Shown: positions 40,061 through 48,570 of the stretch, piece after piece
Layout: each line of letters starts with the position of its first letter
Position numbering within the stretch: position 1 is the stretch's first letter
Source: an uncultured Pelagibacteraceae bacterium
Lineage (GTDB): Bacteria; Pseudomonadota; Alphaproteobacteria; Pelagibacterales; Pelagibacteraceae
Reading direction: 5' to 3'
Assembly (NCBI GenBank): GCA_902615445.1
Contig: CACMOQ010000003.1
Span: 1-64,000 of the forward strand
Length of the DNA stretch: 64,000 nt
Position numbers and translations under genes: made by a program
The notes under the pieces: model-generated
What the model was told of the DNA's origin: nothing
Database searches by the model: none
Seen by the model: only the letters and a program-made list of their open reading frames with translations

Positions 40061-41050
40061 TTATTTTAAAATTTTATCTAATCTGTCAGCATAATAGCTA
40101 ACTATTGCATTAGCTCCAGCTCTTTTGAATCCAATTAAACTTTCAATGATTACATTATTATCAACCAGGCCCTTTTCTACAGCGTTAGCTAATAAACTGT
40201 ATTCTCCTGATACTTGATAGGCCATGACTGGGATTTTAAAGTTATCTTTAATTAATTTAATAATATCTAAATATGGCAGACCTGGTTTAACCATAACCAT
40301 ATCAGCTCCCTCTTTAATATCTAATGCGACTTCTCTTAGAGCTTCATCACTATTTTTAAAATCCATTTGATAATTTTTTTTATCACTCTTGAGAAGTCCC
40401 TTAGATCCAACAGCATCTCTAAAGGGGCCATAAAAACTTGAGGCATACTTAACAGCATAAGAAAGAATTTGAGTCATCTTATATCCATTTTTATCAAGTG
40501 TTTTTCTGATTTCGCCAATTCTACCATCCATCATATCTGAAGGAGCAAGAACATCACATCCCATCTGTGCTTGAAGCAGTGACTGATTAATTAAAATACT
40601 TACTGTTTCATCATTTAGGACATATCCAGATTTTAACAAACCATCATGACCATGAGATGTGTAAGGGTCTAATGCAACATCTGTCATTATACCGATTTGA
40701 TTTTTATATTTTTTTTTTATTAATTGGATTGCTTTACAAACTAAATTGTCTTCATTTAAAGCTTCAGTGCCCAGATTATTCTTTTTTCTTTTATCTGTAT
40801 ATGGAAATAAAGCAACCATAGGTAGTTGATTTTTTATTGCTTTATCAACGAGACCAGAAAGTTTGTCTAAAGTGTAACGATATACACTTGGCATTGATTT
40901 GATTGGTTGCTTTTTGTTTTTGCCATCTATTAAAAATATTGGCAAGATAAAATCACTTGGACTTAAATTATTTTCTTCAATTAGTCTTCTAGACCAATCA
41001 TTTTTACGACTACGTCTTAGTCTTAAACCTGGATATTTACCTGTTATCAT
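40061..41050 (-). CDS. hemB: Delta-aminolevulinic acid dehydratase (porphobilinogen synthase)
   Basis: Condenses two 5-aminolevulinates in haem synthesis. The Schiff-base Lys lies in GADMVMVKPGLPYLDII, the other catalytic Lys in FRDAVGSKGLL, and DVALDPYTSHGHDGL is the metal-site segment with Asp instead of the Cys ligands, so it is the Mg-type rather than the zinc-type enzyme. Start at ATG 41050 gives 329 residues; a TTG lies 6 bases upstream. It converges with recO. Confidence 0.96.
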   Translation of the reverse strand: MITGKYPGLRLRRSRKNDWSRRLIEENNLSPSDFILPIFLIDGKNKKQPIKSMPSVYRYTLDKLSGLVDKAIKNQLPMVALFPYTDKRKKNNLGTEALNEDNLVCKAIQLIKKKYKNQIGIMTDVALDPYTSHGHDGLLKSGYVLNDETVSILINQSLLQAQMGCDVLAPSDMMDGRIGEIRKTLDKNGYKMTQILSYAVKYASSFYGPFRDAVGSKGLLKSDKKNYQMDFKNSDEALREVALDIKEGADMVMVKPGLPYLDIIKLIKDNFKIPVMAYQVSGEYSLLANAVEKGLVDNNVIIESLIGFKRAGANAIVSYYADRLDKILK

Positions 41051-41122
41051 GTTCAAATATATTTAAAAAATGCGACAAATGTAATATACAAATATATCTT
41101 AAAAAGGATATTAAACAATTAA

Positions 41123-41713
41123 ATGGACTTAAATTTTAACGATTTTGAAAAACAAGATATTAAGTTTGATATTGATAAGCTTAAAGAAGCTTATCAGGAA
41201 ATATTGAAAATAAAAGGATTTGAGGGAGTTGCTGGTGTTTCTAATTTTGGTGCAATATCATTAACTCAGATACCTGGAGATCCAGACTCTATCAAAGGAC
41301 ATAAAGCTCGTGGTATTTTTTGGACCAAACCAAACGGCTCTGGCAAAGAAGTAGTAAGAGATGAAATGATAAATGAAGAAGCTTACTCAGAATTTATAGA
41401 TGAATATAAGGAAACGTACTTTAAAGAAGTTTTTGATGCTCTTTCTTCAAAATATAAACTTGGAAGAGTTAGAATTTTATTAAAAGAACCAAGATCTACT
41501 TTAAGCTGGCATAGAGATCCAGAACCAAGACTTCACATTCCAATAATTACTAATCCTGGGTCAATCATGGTTATAGATAACGTTGCAAAACATCTGCCTG
41601 CAGATGGTTCTGTATGGATTACTAATAACACGAAATATCATAATGCCTTTAATGGTGGTGAGGAAAATAGGATCCATTTAGTGGCATGCGTTTTAAATCA
41701 TAAATTTAATTAA
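41123..41713 (+). CDS. Aspartyl/asparaginyl beta-hydroxylase-like Fe(II)/2-oxoglutarate oxygenase
   Basis: A 196-residue protein whose C-terminal half has the double-stranded beta-helix motifs of the Asp/Asn beta-hydroxylase family: SWHRDPEPRLHIPIITN (HxD at His130/Asp132, plus Arg136 and His138), then KYHNAFNGG (distal His at about 173) and NRIHLVACV (2-oxoglutarate-binding Arg at about 183). It could hydroxylate a free or peptidyl residue; the substrate is unknown. It lies between hemB and rpiB with the rpiB start 1 base after its stop. Confidence 0.75.
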   Translation: MDLNFNDFEKQDIKFDIDKLKEAYQEILKIKGFEGVAGVSNFGAISLTQIPGDPDSIKGHKARGIFWTKPNGSGKEVVRDEMINEEAYSEFIDEYKETYFKEVFDALSSKYKLGRVRILLKEPRSTLSWHRDPEPRLHIPIITNPGSIMVIDNVAKHLPADGSVWITNNTKYHNAFNGGEENRIHLVACVLNHKFN

Positions 41714-41714
41714 T

Positions 41715-42140
41715 TTGAAAAAAATTTTTATCTCATCAGATCATGCTGGATTCAAACTGAAAGAAACTATTAAAATATATTTAGAAAGAAAAAAATATAA
41801 ATATTTCGATTTAGGTCCAGAGAACGATAATAGTGTAGACTACCCAGACTTTGCCCATAAAGTAGCAAAAAAAGTAAAGTTGAACAAAAATAATGTCGGT
41901 ATATTAGTATGTGGATCTGGTACAGGTATGAATATTGCAGCAAATAAGCACAAAAATGTGCGCGCAGCGCAATGTTTTAATTTAAAATCAACCAAATTAT
42001 CAAGATTGCATAATGATGCAAACATCATTACATTAGGCTCTAGACTATTAAATAAAAAAAATGCTTTAAACTTTGTTAATGTGTTTTTAAACACTAAATT
42101 TGAAGGTGGGAGGCATTTAAAAAGAGTAAAAAAAATATAG
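41715..42140 (+). CDS. rpiB: Ribose-5-phosphate isomerase B
   Basis: Interconverts ribose-5-phosphate and ribulose-5-phosphate; the family also includes allose and galactose phosphate isomerases. ISSDHAGFKLKETIKIYLE, YPDFAHKVAKKV and the catalytic Cys in VCGSGTGMNIAANKHKNVRA are conserved in 141 residues. The start codon appears to be TTG. It is followed 6 bases later by glyA, a common pairing. Confidence 0.93.
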   Translation: MKKIFISSDHAGFKLKETIKIYLERKKYKYFDLGPENDNSVDYPDFAHKVAKKVKLNKNNVGILVCGSGTGMNIAANKHKNVRAAQCFNLKSTKLSRLHNDANIITLGSRLLNKKNALNFVNVFLNTKFEGGRHLKRVKKI

Positions 42141-42146
42141 GTTATT

Positions 42147-43460
42147 ATGTCAAGTGAAAAAAAATATTTAAATTCAGATTATCAAAACTTTTTTGAAAAA
42201 AGTTTATCTGAAGCGGATCCAGATTTATTTAAAGCAATTAATGATGAGCTAATTAGACAACAAAATCATATAGAACTTATTGCCTCAGAAAATATTGTTT
42301 CACAGGCAGTGTTAGAGGCTCAGGGGTCTGTTTTAACAAACAAATATGCTGAAGGCTACCCTGGTAAAAGATATTATAATGGATGTGAACATGTTGATGT
42401 AGCTGAAAAATTAGCTTTAGAAAGAATTAAAAAACTTTTTAATTGTAAATATGCAAACGTTCAACCTCACTCAGGAGCTCAAGCTAATGGTGCAGTTTTT
42501 TTAGCTTTATTAAAACCTCATGATACATTTATGGGAATGAGTTTAAATTCTGGCGGACATATCACTCATGGATTAAAAATTTCTATGTCAGGTAAATGGT
42601 TTAATGCTGTGAGCTACGATGTAGATAAAAAATCTGAGCTTATTGATTATGATAATGTTGAAAAACTTGCCCTTGAGCATAAACCTAAATTAATTATTGC
42701 TGGAGGTAGTGCTTACTCAAGAGTTATAGATTTCAAAAGATTTAGAGAGATTGCAGATAAAGTTGGAGCATATTTTATGGTAGATATGGCTCACTTCTCA
42801 GGTTTAGTTGCAGGAAAAGGATATCCTAATCCATGTGATTATGCTCATGTTGTTACATCTACTACGCACAAAGTATTTAGAAGTGCAAGAGGTGGAATTA
42901 TTTTGTCTAATGAAGAAGATTTAGGTAAAAAATTTGATACAGCCGTATTTCCAGGTTATCAAGGTGGTCCATTAATGCATGTTATTGCAGCAAAGGCCGC
43001 TGGTTTTTATGAAGCATTAAAACCTGATTTTCAAACTTATATAAAAAATGTTTTAGCTAATGCAAAAATGTTAGCAGAGACTTTAAAAAATAATGGTTTC
43101 AAAATTTATTCTGGTGGTACAGATACTCACTTAATGTTAGTTGATCTAAGACCATTTAATGTAAAAGGAAATTTAGCATCAGAAAGTTTATGTAGAGCTA
43201 ATATTACATGTAATAAAAATGGTATACCATTTGATACTGAAAAACCAATGATCACTTCTGGAATTCGTTTGGGCTCTCAGGCAGCAACAACAAGAGGTTT
43301 TGGTTTAAAAGAATTTGAAAAAGTTGGAGAATTAATAACAAAAGTTATAAAAGGTCTATCAAAAAATCCCGAGGATAATAGTAAAGTTGAGGAAGAAGTG
43401 AGAAATGAAGTCATTGATTTGTGTTCGAATTTCCCGATTTACAAAAATCTCAATAAATGA
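42147..43460 (+). CDS. glyA: Serine hydroxymethyltransferase
   Basis: PLP enzyme interconverting serine and glycine with tetrahydrofolate. [40 protein letters not shown] and the PLP-Lys in [15 protein letters not shown] are clear. It has 437 residues. It links the sarcosine-derived glycine and one-carbon units from soxBDAG to serine. The stop overlaps the nrdR start by 4 bases, and the 6-base gap upstream leaves no room for a riboswitch. Confidence 0.97.
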   Translation: MSSEKKYLNSDYQNFFEKSLSEADPDLFKAINDELIRQQNHIELIASENIVSQAVLEAQGSVLTNKYAEGYPGKRYYNGCEHVDVAEKLALERIKKLFNCKYANVQPHSGAQANGAVFLALLKPHDTFMGMSLNSGGHITHGLKISMSGKWFNAVSYDVDKKSELIDYDNVEKLALEHKPKLIIAGGSAYSRVIDFKRFREIADKVGAYFMVDMAHFSGLVAGKGYPNPCDYAHVVTSTTHKVFRSARGGIILSNEEDLGKKFDTAVFPGYQGGPLMHVIAAKAAGFYEALKPDFQTYIKNVLANAKMLAETLKNNGFKIYSGGTDTHLMLVDLRPFNVKGNLASESLCRANITCNKNGIPFDTEKPMITSGIRLGSQAATTRGFGLKEFEKVGELITKVIKGLSKNPEDNSKVEEEVRNEVIDLCSNFPIYKNLNK

Positions 43461-43915
43461 TCTGCCCATGCGAAAAGAAAGGTGAGACTTCTGTTGTAGA
43501 TTCCCGACCAACTGAAGATGGTACAGCTATTCGTAGAAGAAGACTTTGTGCATGTGGTGCAAGATTTACAACATTTGAGAGAATTCAACACCGTGAGATA
43601 ATGGTTGTTAAAAAAAATGGAAGAAAATCATCGTTTGATAGAGATAAACTTTCAAAATCTATTTACATTGCATTAAAGAAAAGACCGTTAGATACCGAAA
43701 CAGTTGAAAAATTTATTAGTAAAATTTCAAGATCTTTAGAGGAATTAGGGCAAAATGAAATTTCAAGTAATACAATTGGTACTATGGTTATGGAGGGCTT
43801 GAAAGATCTTGATCCAGTTGCTTATGTGCGATTTGCATCAGTCTACAGAAATTTTAGAGAAGAAAAAGATTTTGTACAATTTGTGGACAAAATAGATGTC
43901 TTCAAAAAAAGATAA
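43457..43915 (+). CDS. nrdR: Transcriptional repressor NrdR (with shortened zinc knuckles)
   Basis: ATP-cone repressor of ribonucleotide reductase genes. The N-terminal zinc ribbon is recognisable ([26 protein letters not shown]) but both knuckles read CxC (ICPCEKKGE and RLCACGAR), where the usual form is CPxC and CxxC, so each is one residue short. The ATP-cone domain (about residues 47-140; [34 protein letters not shown]) is normal. It overlaps glyA by 4 bases and ribD by 20 bases. Confidence 0.93.
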   Translation: MICPCEKKGETSVVDSRPTEDGTAIRRRRLCACGARFTTFERIQHREIMVVKKNGRKSSFDRDKLSKSIYIALKKRPLDTETVEKFISKISRSLEELGQNEISSNTIGTMVMEGLKDLDPVAYVRFASVYRNFREEKDFVQFVDKIDVFKKR

Positions 43916-45002
43916 ATTTACACTTAAAGATAAAAACTTTATGAAACTTGCTATAAATTTAGCAAGTGCTCGAAAAGGTTTAACTGGTGAAAACCCTTCT
44001 GTAGGTTGCTTGATAGTAAAAAATGACCAGATTATTTCTATTGGGCAAACAGGCTTAAACGGTAGACCTCATGCAGAGCATAATGCAATAAAAAATTCTG
44101 TTGAAAACGTAAAAGGCTCAAAAATGTATGTAACTTTAGAGCCTTGTAATCATTATGGAAAAACACCCCCATGTACTAATAGTATTATTAAAAGTGGTAT
44201 TAGTGAAATTATTTATGGCATGGATGATATTGATAAAAAAGTTAAAGGAAAGAGTTTTAAAATTTTATCAAATAAGAAAATAAAAGTAAAAAAGGGACTT
44301 TTAAAAAATGAGGCAAAAAATTTATATGACTCATATATTGTTAATAGAAATAAAAAATTACCATTTGTAACTGCAAAGATTGCAATTTCTAAAAACAAGT
44401 TAATTTACAACAAAGGCACCAAAAGAATTACTCATGAAACCTCCGATAAATTAACCCATTATTTAAGGTATAAAAACGATTCTATTATGATTTCCTCCAA
44501 AACACTTAATATTGATAATCCCAAACTGAATTGTAGGCTTAAGGGATTTGAAAATTTTTCACCCAGAAGAATAATTTTAGACAAGAATTTAGAGATAAAA
44601 TTAAATAGTTATATTTTTAAGTCTGCCAAAAAAGACAACACCATAATTTTTTATAACGCTCTAAATACCAAAAAAATAAAAATTTTAAAAAAAAAAGGAA
44701 TAAAATTAATTAGATCTAAAATTGATAATAAGAAAATGTTTAACTTAAAAGCAGTTTTAAAAAAACTATATATTCTTGGTGTTAGGAATTTATTAGTAGA
44801 GGGCGGAGATAAAATAACAAAAAATCTTATTCAAAATAGATTAATTGATAAATTTTACCTGTTTAAAAGCCCTAAAAACTTGCTAATTAGTAAGGAGCAT
44901 ATGACATTTACATCTTTAGATACGTTGAATAGTAAATACAAAAACAAAACCAACATTAGCCCAAAACTAGCCAAAGATAATATTACCATCTATAAAAGAT
45001 AA
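43896..45002 (+). CDS. ribD: Riboflavin biosynthesis protein RibD (deaminase-reductase)
   Basis: Bifunctional pyrimidine deaminase and reductase of riboflavin synthesis. The deaminase zinc site is visible as [11 protein letters not shown] and [15 protein letters not shown]; the reductase domain from about residue 160 has [19 protein letters not shown]-like [12 protein letters not shown] and [15 protein letters not shown]. The length of 368 residues is normal. It overlaps nrdR by 20 bases and is followed one base later by ribE. Confidence 0.95.
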   Translation: MSSKKDKFTLKDKNFMKLAINLASARKGLTGENPSVGCLIVKNDQIISIGQTGLNGRPHAEHNAIKNSVENVKGSKMYVTLEPCNHYGKTPPCTNSIIKSGISEIIYGMDDIDKKVKGKSFKILSNKKIKVKKGLLKNEAKNLYDSYIVNRNKKLPFVTAKIAISKNKLIYNKGTKRITHETSDKLTHYLRYKNDSIMISSKTLNIDNPKLNCRLKGFENFSPRRIILDKNLEIKLNSYIFKSAKKDNTIIFYNALNTKKIKILKKKGIKLIRSKIDNKKMFNLKAVLKKLYILGVRNLLVEGGDKITKNLIQNRLIDKFYLFKSPKNLLISKEHMTFTSLDTLNSKYKNKTNISPKLAKDNITIYKR

Positions 45003-45003
45003 A

Positions 45004-45597
45004 ATGTTTAACGGAATTATATTTAATAGAGGATTAATTACAGGCATATCCAAAAGAGCCAAAGGCATAAACATTTTTGTAAAGTCAGACCTCAAATTAA
45101 AAAGTAAAGATATAGGAGTTTCAGTTGCTTGCGATGGCGTATGTTTAACACTCATTACAATTAAAAATAAGATTATGGAATTTTATCTTTCAAATGAAAC
45201 AGTCAAAAGATCAAAGTTTAAATTCTTAAAAAAAAACGATTTAATAAACTTAGAGCTTCCACTTAAATATGGACAAAAAATTTCAGGACATATATGCCAA
45301 GGTCATGTTGATACTACTGCTAAGGTTTTAAGTATAAAAAAAGTGGATAAATCCTATATCTTTGATTTTGAAATAAATCGTAGAGATAAAAAGGATATCA
45401 TTGAAAAAGCTTCAATTTGTGTCAATGGTATTTCTCTAACTATATCAAAGGTTACTAAAAAAGGTTTCCAAATATGGGTAATCCCTCATACTTTCAAACT
45501 AACAAATCTATCTAAGGTTAAAAAAGGAAGTTTAGTTAATATTGAAATAGATATTCTCTCTAAATACGTTAAAAATTTTTTCAATGCCAAAAAGTAA
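45004..45597 (+). CDS. ribE: Riboflavin synthase alpha chain
   Basis: Dismutates two lumazine molecules into riboflavin. Two homologous lumazine-binding repeats are present: MFNGIIFNRGLITGISKR with SVACDGVCLTLITI in the first half, and GHICQGHVDTTAKVLSI with ASICVNGISLTISKV in the second. It has 197 residues and overlaps the next gene by 14 bases. Confidence 0.93.
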   Translation: MFNGIIFNRGLITGISKRAKGINIFVKSDLKLKSKDIGVSVACDGVCLTLITIKNKIMEFYLSNETVKRSKFKFLKKNDLINLELPLKYGQKISGHICQGHVDTTAKVLSIKKVDKSYIFDFEINRRDKKDIIEKASICVNGISLTISKVTKKGFQIWVIPHTFKLTNLSKVKKGSLVNIEIDILSKYVKNFFNAKK

Positions 45598-46684
45598 TTA
45601 TTCATCAATAGAAACAATAATTAAGATTGCCAAAAAAGGTGGCATGTTCATTTTAGTTGATGATGAAAAAAGAGAAAATGAGGGTGATCTTGTTATATCT
45701 ACTTCCGATACAAATTCAAAAAATATAAATTTCATGGCTAAATATGGCAGAGGTTTAATTTGTTTAGCCTTGGACAGCTTACAAGCTAAAAGATTAAATT
45801 TATCTTTGATGTCACCTGTTAATCAATCAAGAAATCAAACTGCTTTTACAATTTCGATTGAAGCAAAAAAAGGAATTACAACAGGAATATCTGCTAAAGA
45901 TAGATCTAGAACAATAAAAATTGCTTCAAAAAAAAATGTCAGTAAAAAAGACATTGTTTCCCCAGGACATGTATTTCCTATTATTGCTAAAGATGGGGGA
46001 GTGTTAGTTAGGGCAGGTCATACTGAGGCTTCAGTAGATATTTCAAAAATAGCAAAAAAGAATAATTCAGCAGTCATTTGTGAAATAATGAATGAGGATG
46101 GGTCTATGGCTAAAGGCCAAGATCTTTTTGATTTTGCAGATAAACATAAACTGAAAATAGGAAAAATAGAGGATTTAATTTCTTATCGGTTAAAAAGAGA
46201 AAAGTTGGTAAGATTAAAAAAATCATCAGAAATTAAAGTAAAAAATCAAAAATATAAAATTAAGATTTATGAAAATCTATTAGATGGTTCCGAACACTTT
46301 GCCTTAGTAAAAGGAGCTATTAGAAAGGGTGTAGTTCCAAGAGTTCGAGTTATTTCCTCTAACATTGTTCATAATTATTTGATCAGTCAAAAATTACCTA
46401 ATTCATTCAATAAAACACTTAATTATTTTAAAAAATTTAATAACTGTGTTTTAGTTTTTATTAAAGACACAAATCTAAAATCAGTTACTCAAACATTAAA
46501 AGATTATAAAAATAAAGGCTCTTATAAAAAAAGTAATGATAAACTTTTAAGAAACTATGGTATTGGTGCCCAAATTATTAAAGATCTTAAGATAAGAAAA
46601 ATGATTTTAATAACAAAATCTCCAAAAAAAGTAATTGGATTAGAGGGTTATAATATTAAAATAACAAAACAAGAATTAATTTAA
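45584..46684 (+). CDS. ribB: 3,4-dihydroxy-2-butanone-4-phosphate synthase fused to degenerate GTP cyclohydrolase II domain (RibBX)
   Basis: The N-terminal 200 residues are a normal DHBP synthase: GMFILVDDEKRENEGDLVIS, MAKYGRGLICLAL, GISAKDRSRTI, SPGHVFPIIAKDGGVLVRAGHTEASVD. The C-terminal 165 residues align with GTP cyclohydrolase II (IYENLLDGSEHFALVKGAI), but the zinc-Cys region (HSECLTGD...RCDCG in active enzymes) has become ISSNIVHNYLISQK, with no Cys cluster. This domain is therefore probably non-catalytic, as in RibBX proteins, and an active RibA is expected elsewhere. ribH and nusB do not follow; the polysaccharide cassette does. Confidence 0.92.
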   Translation: MPKSNYSSIETIIKIAKKGGMFILVDDEKRENEGDLVISTSDTNSKNINFMAKYGRGLICLALDSLQAKRLNLSLMSPVNQSRNQTAFTISIEAKKGITTGISAKDRSRTIKIASKKNVSKKDIVSPGHVFPIIAKDGGVLVRAGHTEASVDISKIAKKNNSAVICEIMNEDGSMAKGQDLFDFADKHKLKIGKIEDLISYRLKREKLVRLKKSSEIKVKNQKYKIKIYENLLDGSEHFALVKGAIRKGVVPRVRVISSNIVHNYLISQKLPNSFNKTLNYFKKFNNCVLVFIKDTNLKSVTQTLKDYKNKGSYKKSNDKLLRNYGIGAQIIKDLKIRKMILITKSPKKVIGLEGYNIKITKQELI

Positions 46685-47871
46685 TGAAAATTAGACCAGT
46701 TATTTTATGCGGAGGAGCTGGCACTAGACTTTGGCCAAAAGCTAAAAAACATCAAGCTAAACAGTTTATAGATTTTGGTAATTGGACTTTATTGGGAAAA
46801 ACTCTTGAGAGAGTTAAAGCATCTATATTTGATGCTCCAATTATAAGTACTAATTTAAAGTATTTAAGACAAGTAAAACAACATCTAAAGAAACACAAAA
46901 TAAGAAAATTCAAAATAGTTTTAGAGCCAGCTAAAAGAAACACAGCGCCAGCAATTTTAAGCACTGCTTTAATAAAGGATATTCCAAACGAACAACCTCT
47001 AATGTTCTTGGCTGCTGATCATTTGATAGAAAAGATAGGGTTACTCAATAAAGCTATCAAAAAAAATCAAAAGAAACTCACTCATAATAATATTTTTATC
47101 TTTGGAATTAAACCTACTATGCCTTCAAGTGAATTTGGTTATTTTTTAACAAAAAATAATAAAGTATCTAGATTTGTAGAAAAACCTAAAGAGGCTAAAG
47201 CTAAACAAATAATTAGTAAAAAAGGTTATTGGAATTCTGGAATGTTTTATTTGAGAAAAGACTCAATCATTAACAATTTTAAAAAACACCAGCCAAATAT
47301 TTACCAAAACTGTAACAAAGCTGTAACAAAAGCAAAATATAAAAGTAATGTGTATTATTTAAACAAACAAGCATTTACCAAAGCAACAGCTAAGTCTTTT
47401 GATTATGCAATATTAGAAAAAACTAAAGATATAAATGCGATTAAATTAGATATTCCTTGGTCAGATCTTGGATCGTGGAAGGAAATATTAAAAATGTACG
47501 ATAAAGATAAAAGTAAATATTATAAAAAAAGCAATGTTTATATTCGACCTTGGGGAAAGTATACAAATTTATTTGTAGGTAAAAATTTTTTGATAAAAGA
47601 ATTATACGTAAAACCAAAAGGGATTTTAAGTTTACAAAAACATTATCACAGATCTGAACATTGGTTAGTTATTAAAGGAAATCCAAAAATAACACTAAAT
47701 AAAAAAACTTTTATTAAAAAACCCAATGAACATATCTTTATAAATGTAGGATCAATACATAGAATTGAAAATCCTGGAAAAAAACCAGTTAGAATTATGG
47801 AATCTCAATTAGGATCAATTTTGAAAGAATCTGACATAGTAAGATACAAGGATAAATATGGTAGAGTCTAA
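46684..47871 (+). CDS. manC: Mannose-1-phosphate guanylyltransferase with mannose-6-phosphate isomerase-type cupin
   Basis: Makes GDP-mannose for surface polysaccharide. The nucleotidyltransferase domain (about residues 1-260) has VILCGGAGTRLWPKAKKHQA, ILEPAKRNTAPAIL and FLAADHLIEK; the C-terminal cupin (about 280-395) has RPWGKYTNLF, LSLQKHYHRSEHWLVIKG and EHIFINVGSIHRIENP. At 395 residues it is shorter than the usual 470. The start overlaps the ribB stop by one base, so the cassette is coupled to the rib operon. Its last 17 codons recur as a relic at 53642-53695. Confidence 0.92.
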   Translation: MKIRPVILCGGAGTRLWPKAKKHQAKQFIDFGNWTLLGKTLERVKASIFDAPIISTNLKYLRQVKQHLKKHKIRKFKIVLEPAKRNTAPAILSTALIKDIPNEQPLMFLAADHLIEKIGLLNKAIKKNQKKLTHNNIFIFGIKPTMPSSEFGYFLTKNNKVSRFVEKPKEAKAKQIISKKGYWNSGMFYLRKDSIINNFKKHQPNIYQNCNKAVTKAKYKSNVYYLNKQAFTKATAKSFDYAILEKTKDINAIKLDIPWSDLGSWKEILKMYDKDKSKYYKKSNVYIRPWGKYTNLFVGKNFLIKELYVKPKGILSLQKHYHRSEHWLVIKGNPKITLNKKTFIKKPNEHIFINVGSIHRIENPGKKPVRIMESQLGSILKESDIVRYKDKYGRV

Positions 47872-48508
47872 TAATGATGAGGTAATTAGAGGAAATAAAG
47901 AAAATTTAGACAAAAAGGTTAGAATTAGGACAAAAGAAGAATTGGAAGTAAGAAAAATTGAATTCCTAAAGATCTGTGAGTTATTGGATAGGCTTAAAAT
48001 AAGATATTTTTTACAAACTGGAATTTTACTTGGAGCAATTAGACACAAAGGCTTTATTCCTTGGGATTGGGATGTTGAATTAAGTGTATATGCAAACGAA
48101 GTAGAACCTAAAATGGATCAATTACTTCATGAAATTGAACAAACTGGATTCAAGGTTGAGAAATATTATAAAGAATTATCGAGACTTAAAATAGATTTTA
48201 TTGGAAAATTTTCAAGAGAAACTACAGTTTATACCATTCAAGGTTGGAATCATGATAAAGAAAAAAGAGTTTTTTGGCGTAACAAATTTAGAGTTCCAGA
48301 TCATTTATTTAATAAAATGAGTAAAATAAAATTATTTGAAAAGGATCATTTTGTTCCAGACCCACCAGAAAGTTATTTAACTCATCAGTACGGTGATTGG
48401 AAAAAACCACTACAAACGAGTGATAAAAGCATATATTTAACAAAAAGATTTTCTGGAATATCACCAATTAAAATTTTTTTAAAAAAGATTATTAGTTTAA
48501 TAAAGTAA
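47858..48508 (+). CDS. LicD-family phosphotransferase/nucleotidyltransferase-fold protein
   Basis: A 216-residue LicD/fukutin-family protein. The core motif LLGAIRHKGFIPWDWDVELS carries the metal-binding DxD, and the C-terminal ESYLTHQYGDWKKPLQT is the family closing signature. LicD proteins attach phosphocholine and related groups from CDP-linked donors to glycans. Together with the downstream CDP-phosphoramidate genes this makes it a candidate phosphoramidate transferase, which is inference. It starts inside the last codons of manC (14-base overlap). Confidence 0.82.
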   Translation: MVESNNDEVIRGNKENLDKKVRIRTKEELEVRKIEFLKICELLDRLKIRYFLQTGILLGAIRHKGFIPWDWDVELSVYANEVEPKMDQLLHEIEQTGFKVEKYYKELSRLKIDFIGKFSRETTVYTIQGWNHDKEKRVFWRNKFRVPDHLFNKMSKIKLFEKDHFVPDPPESYLTHQYGDWKKPLQTSDKSIYLTKRFSGISPIKIFLKKIISLIK

Positions 48509-48570
48509 ATTTAATTTAAACAAATCCAGTAAGTTAATTTGTTTTCATTATATATAATTTATTTTATAAT

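Noticed and set aside
42141-42146. Glycine riboswitch before glyA
   Set aside because: Only 6 bases separate rpiB and glyA, so there is no space for one, and none was seen before soxB either.
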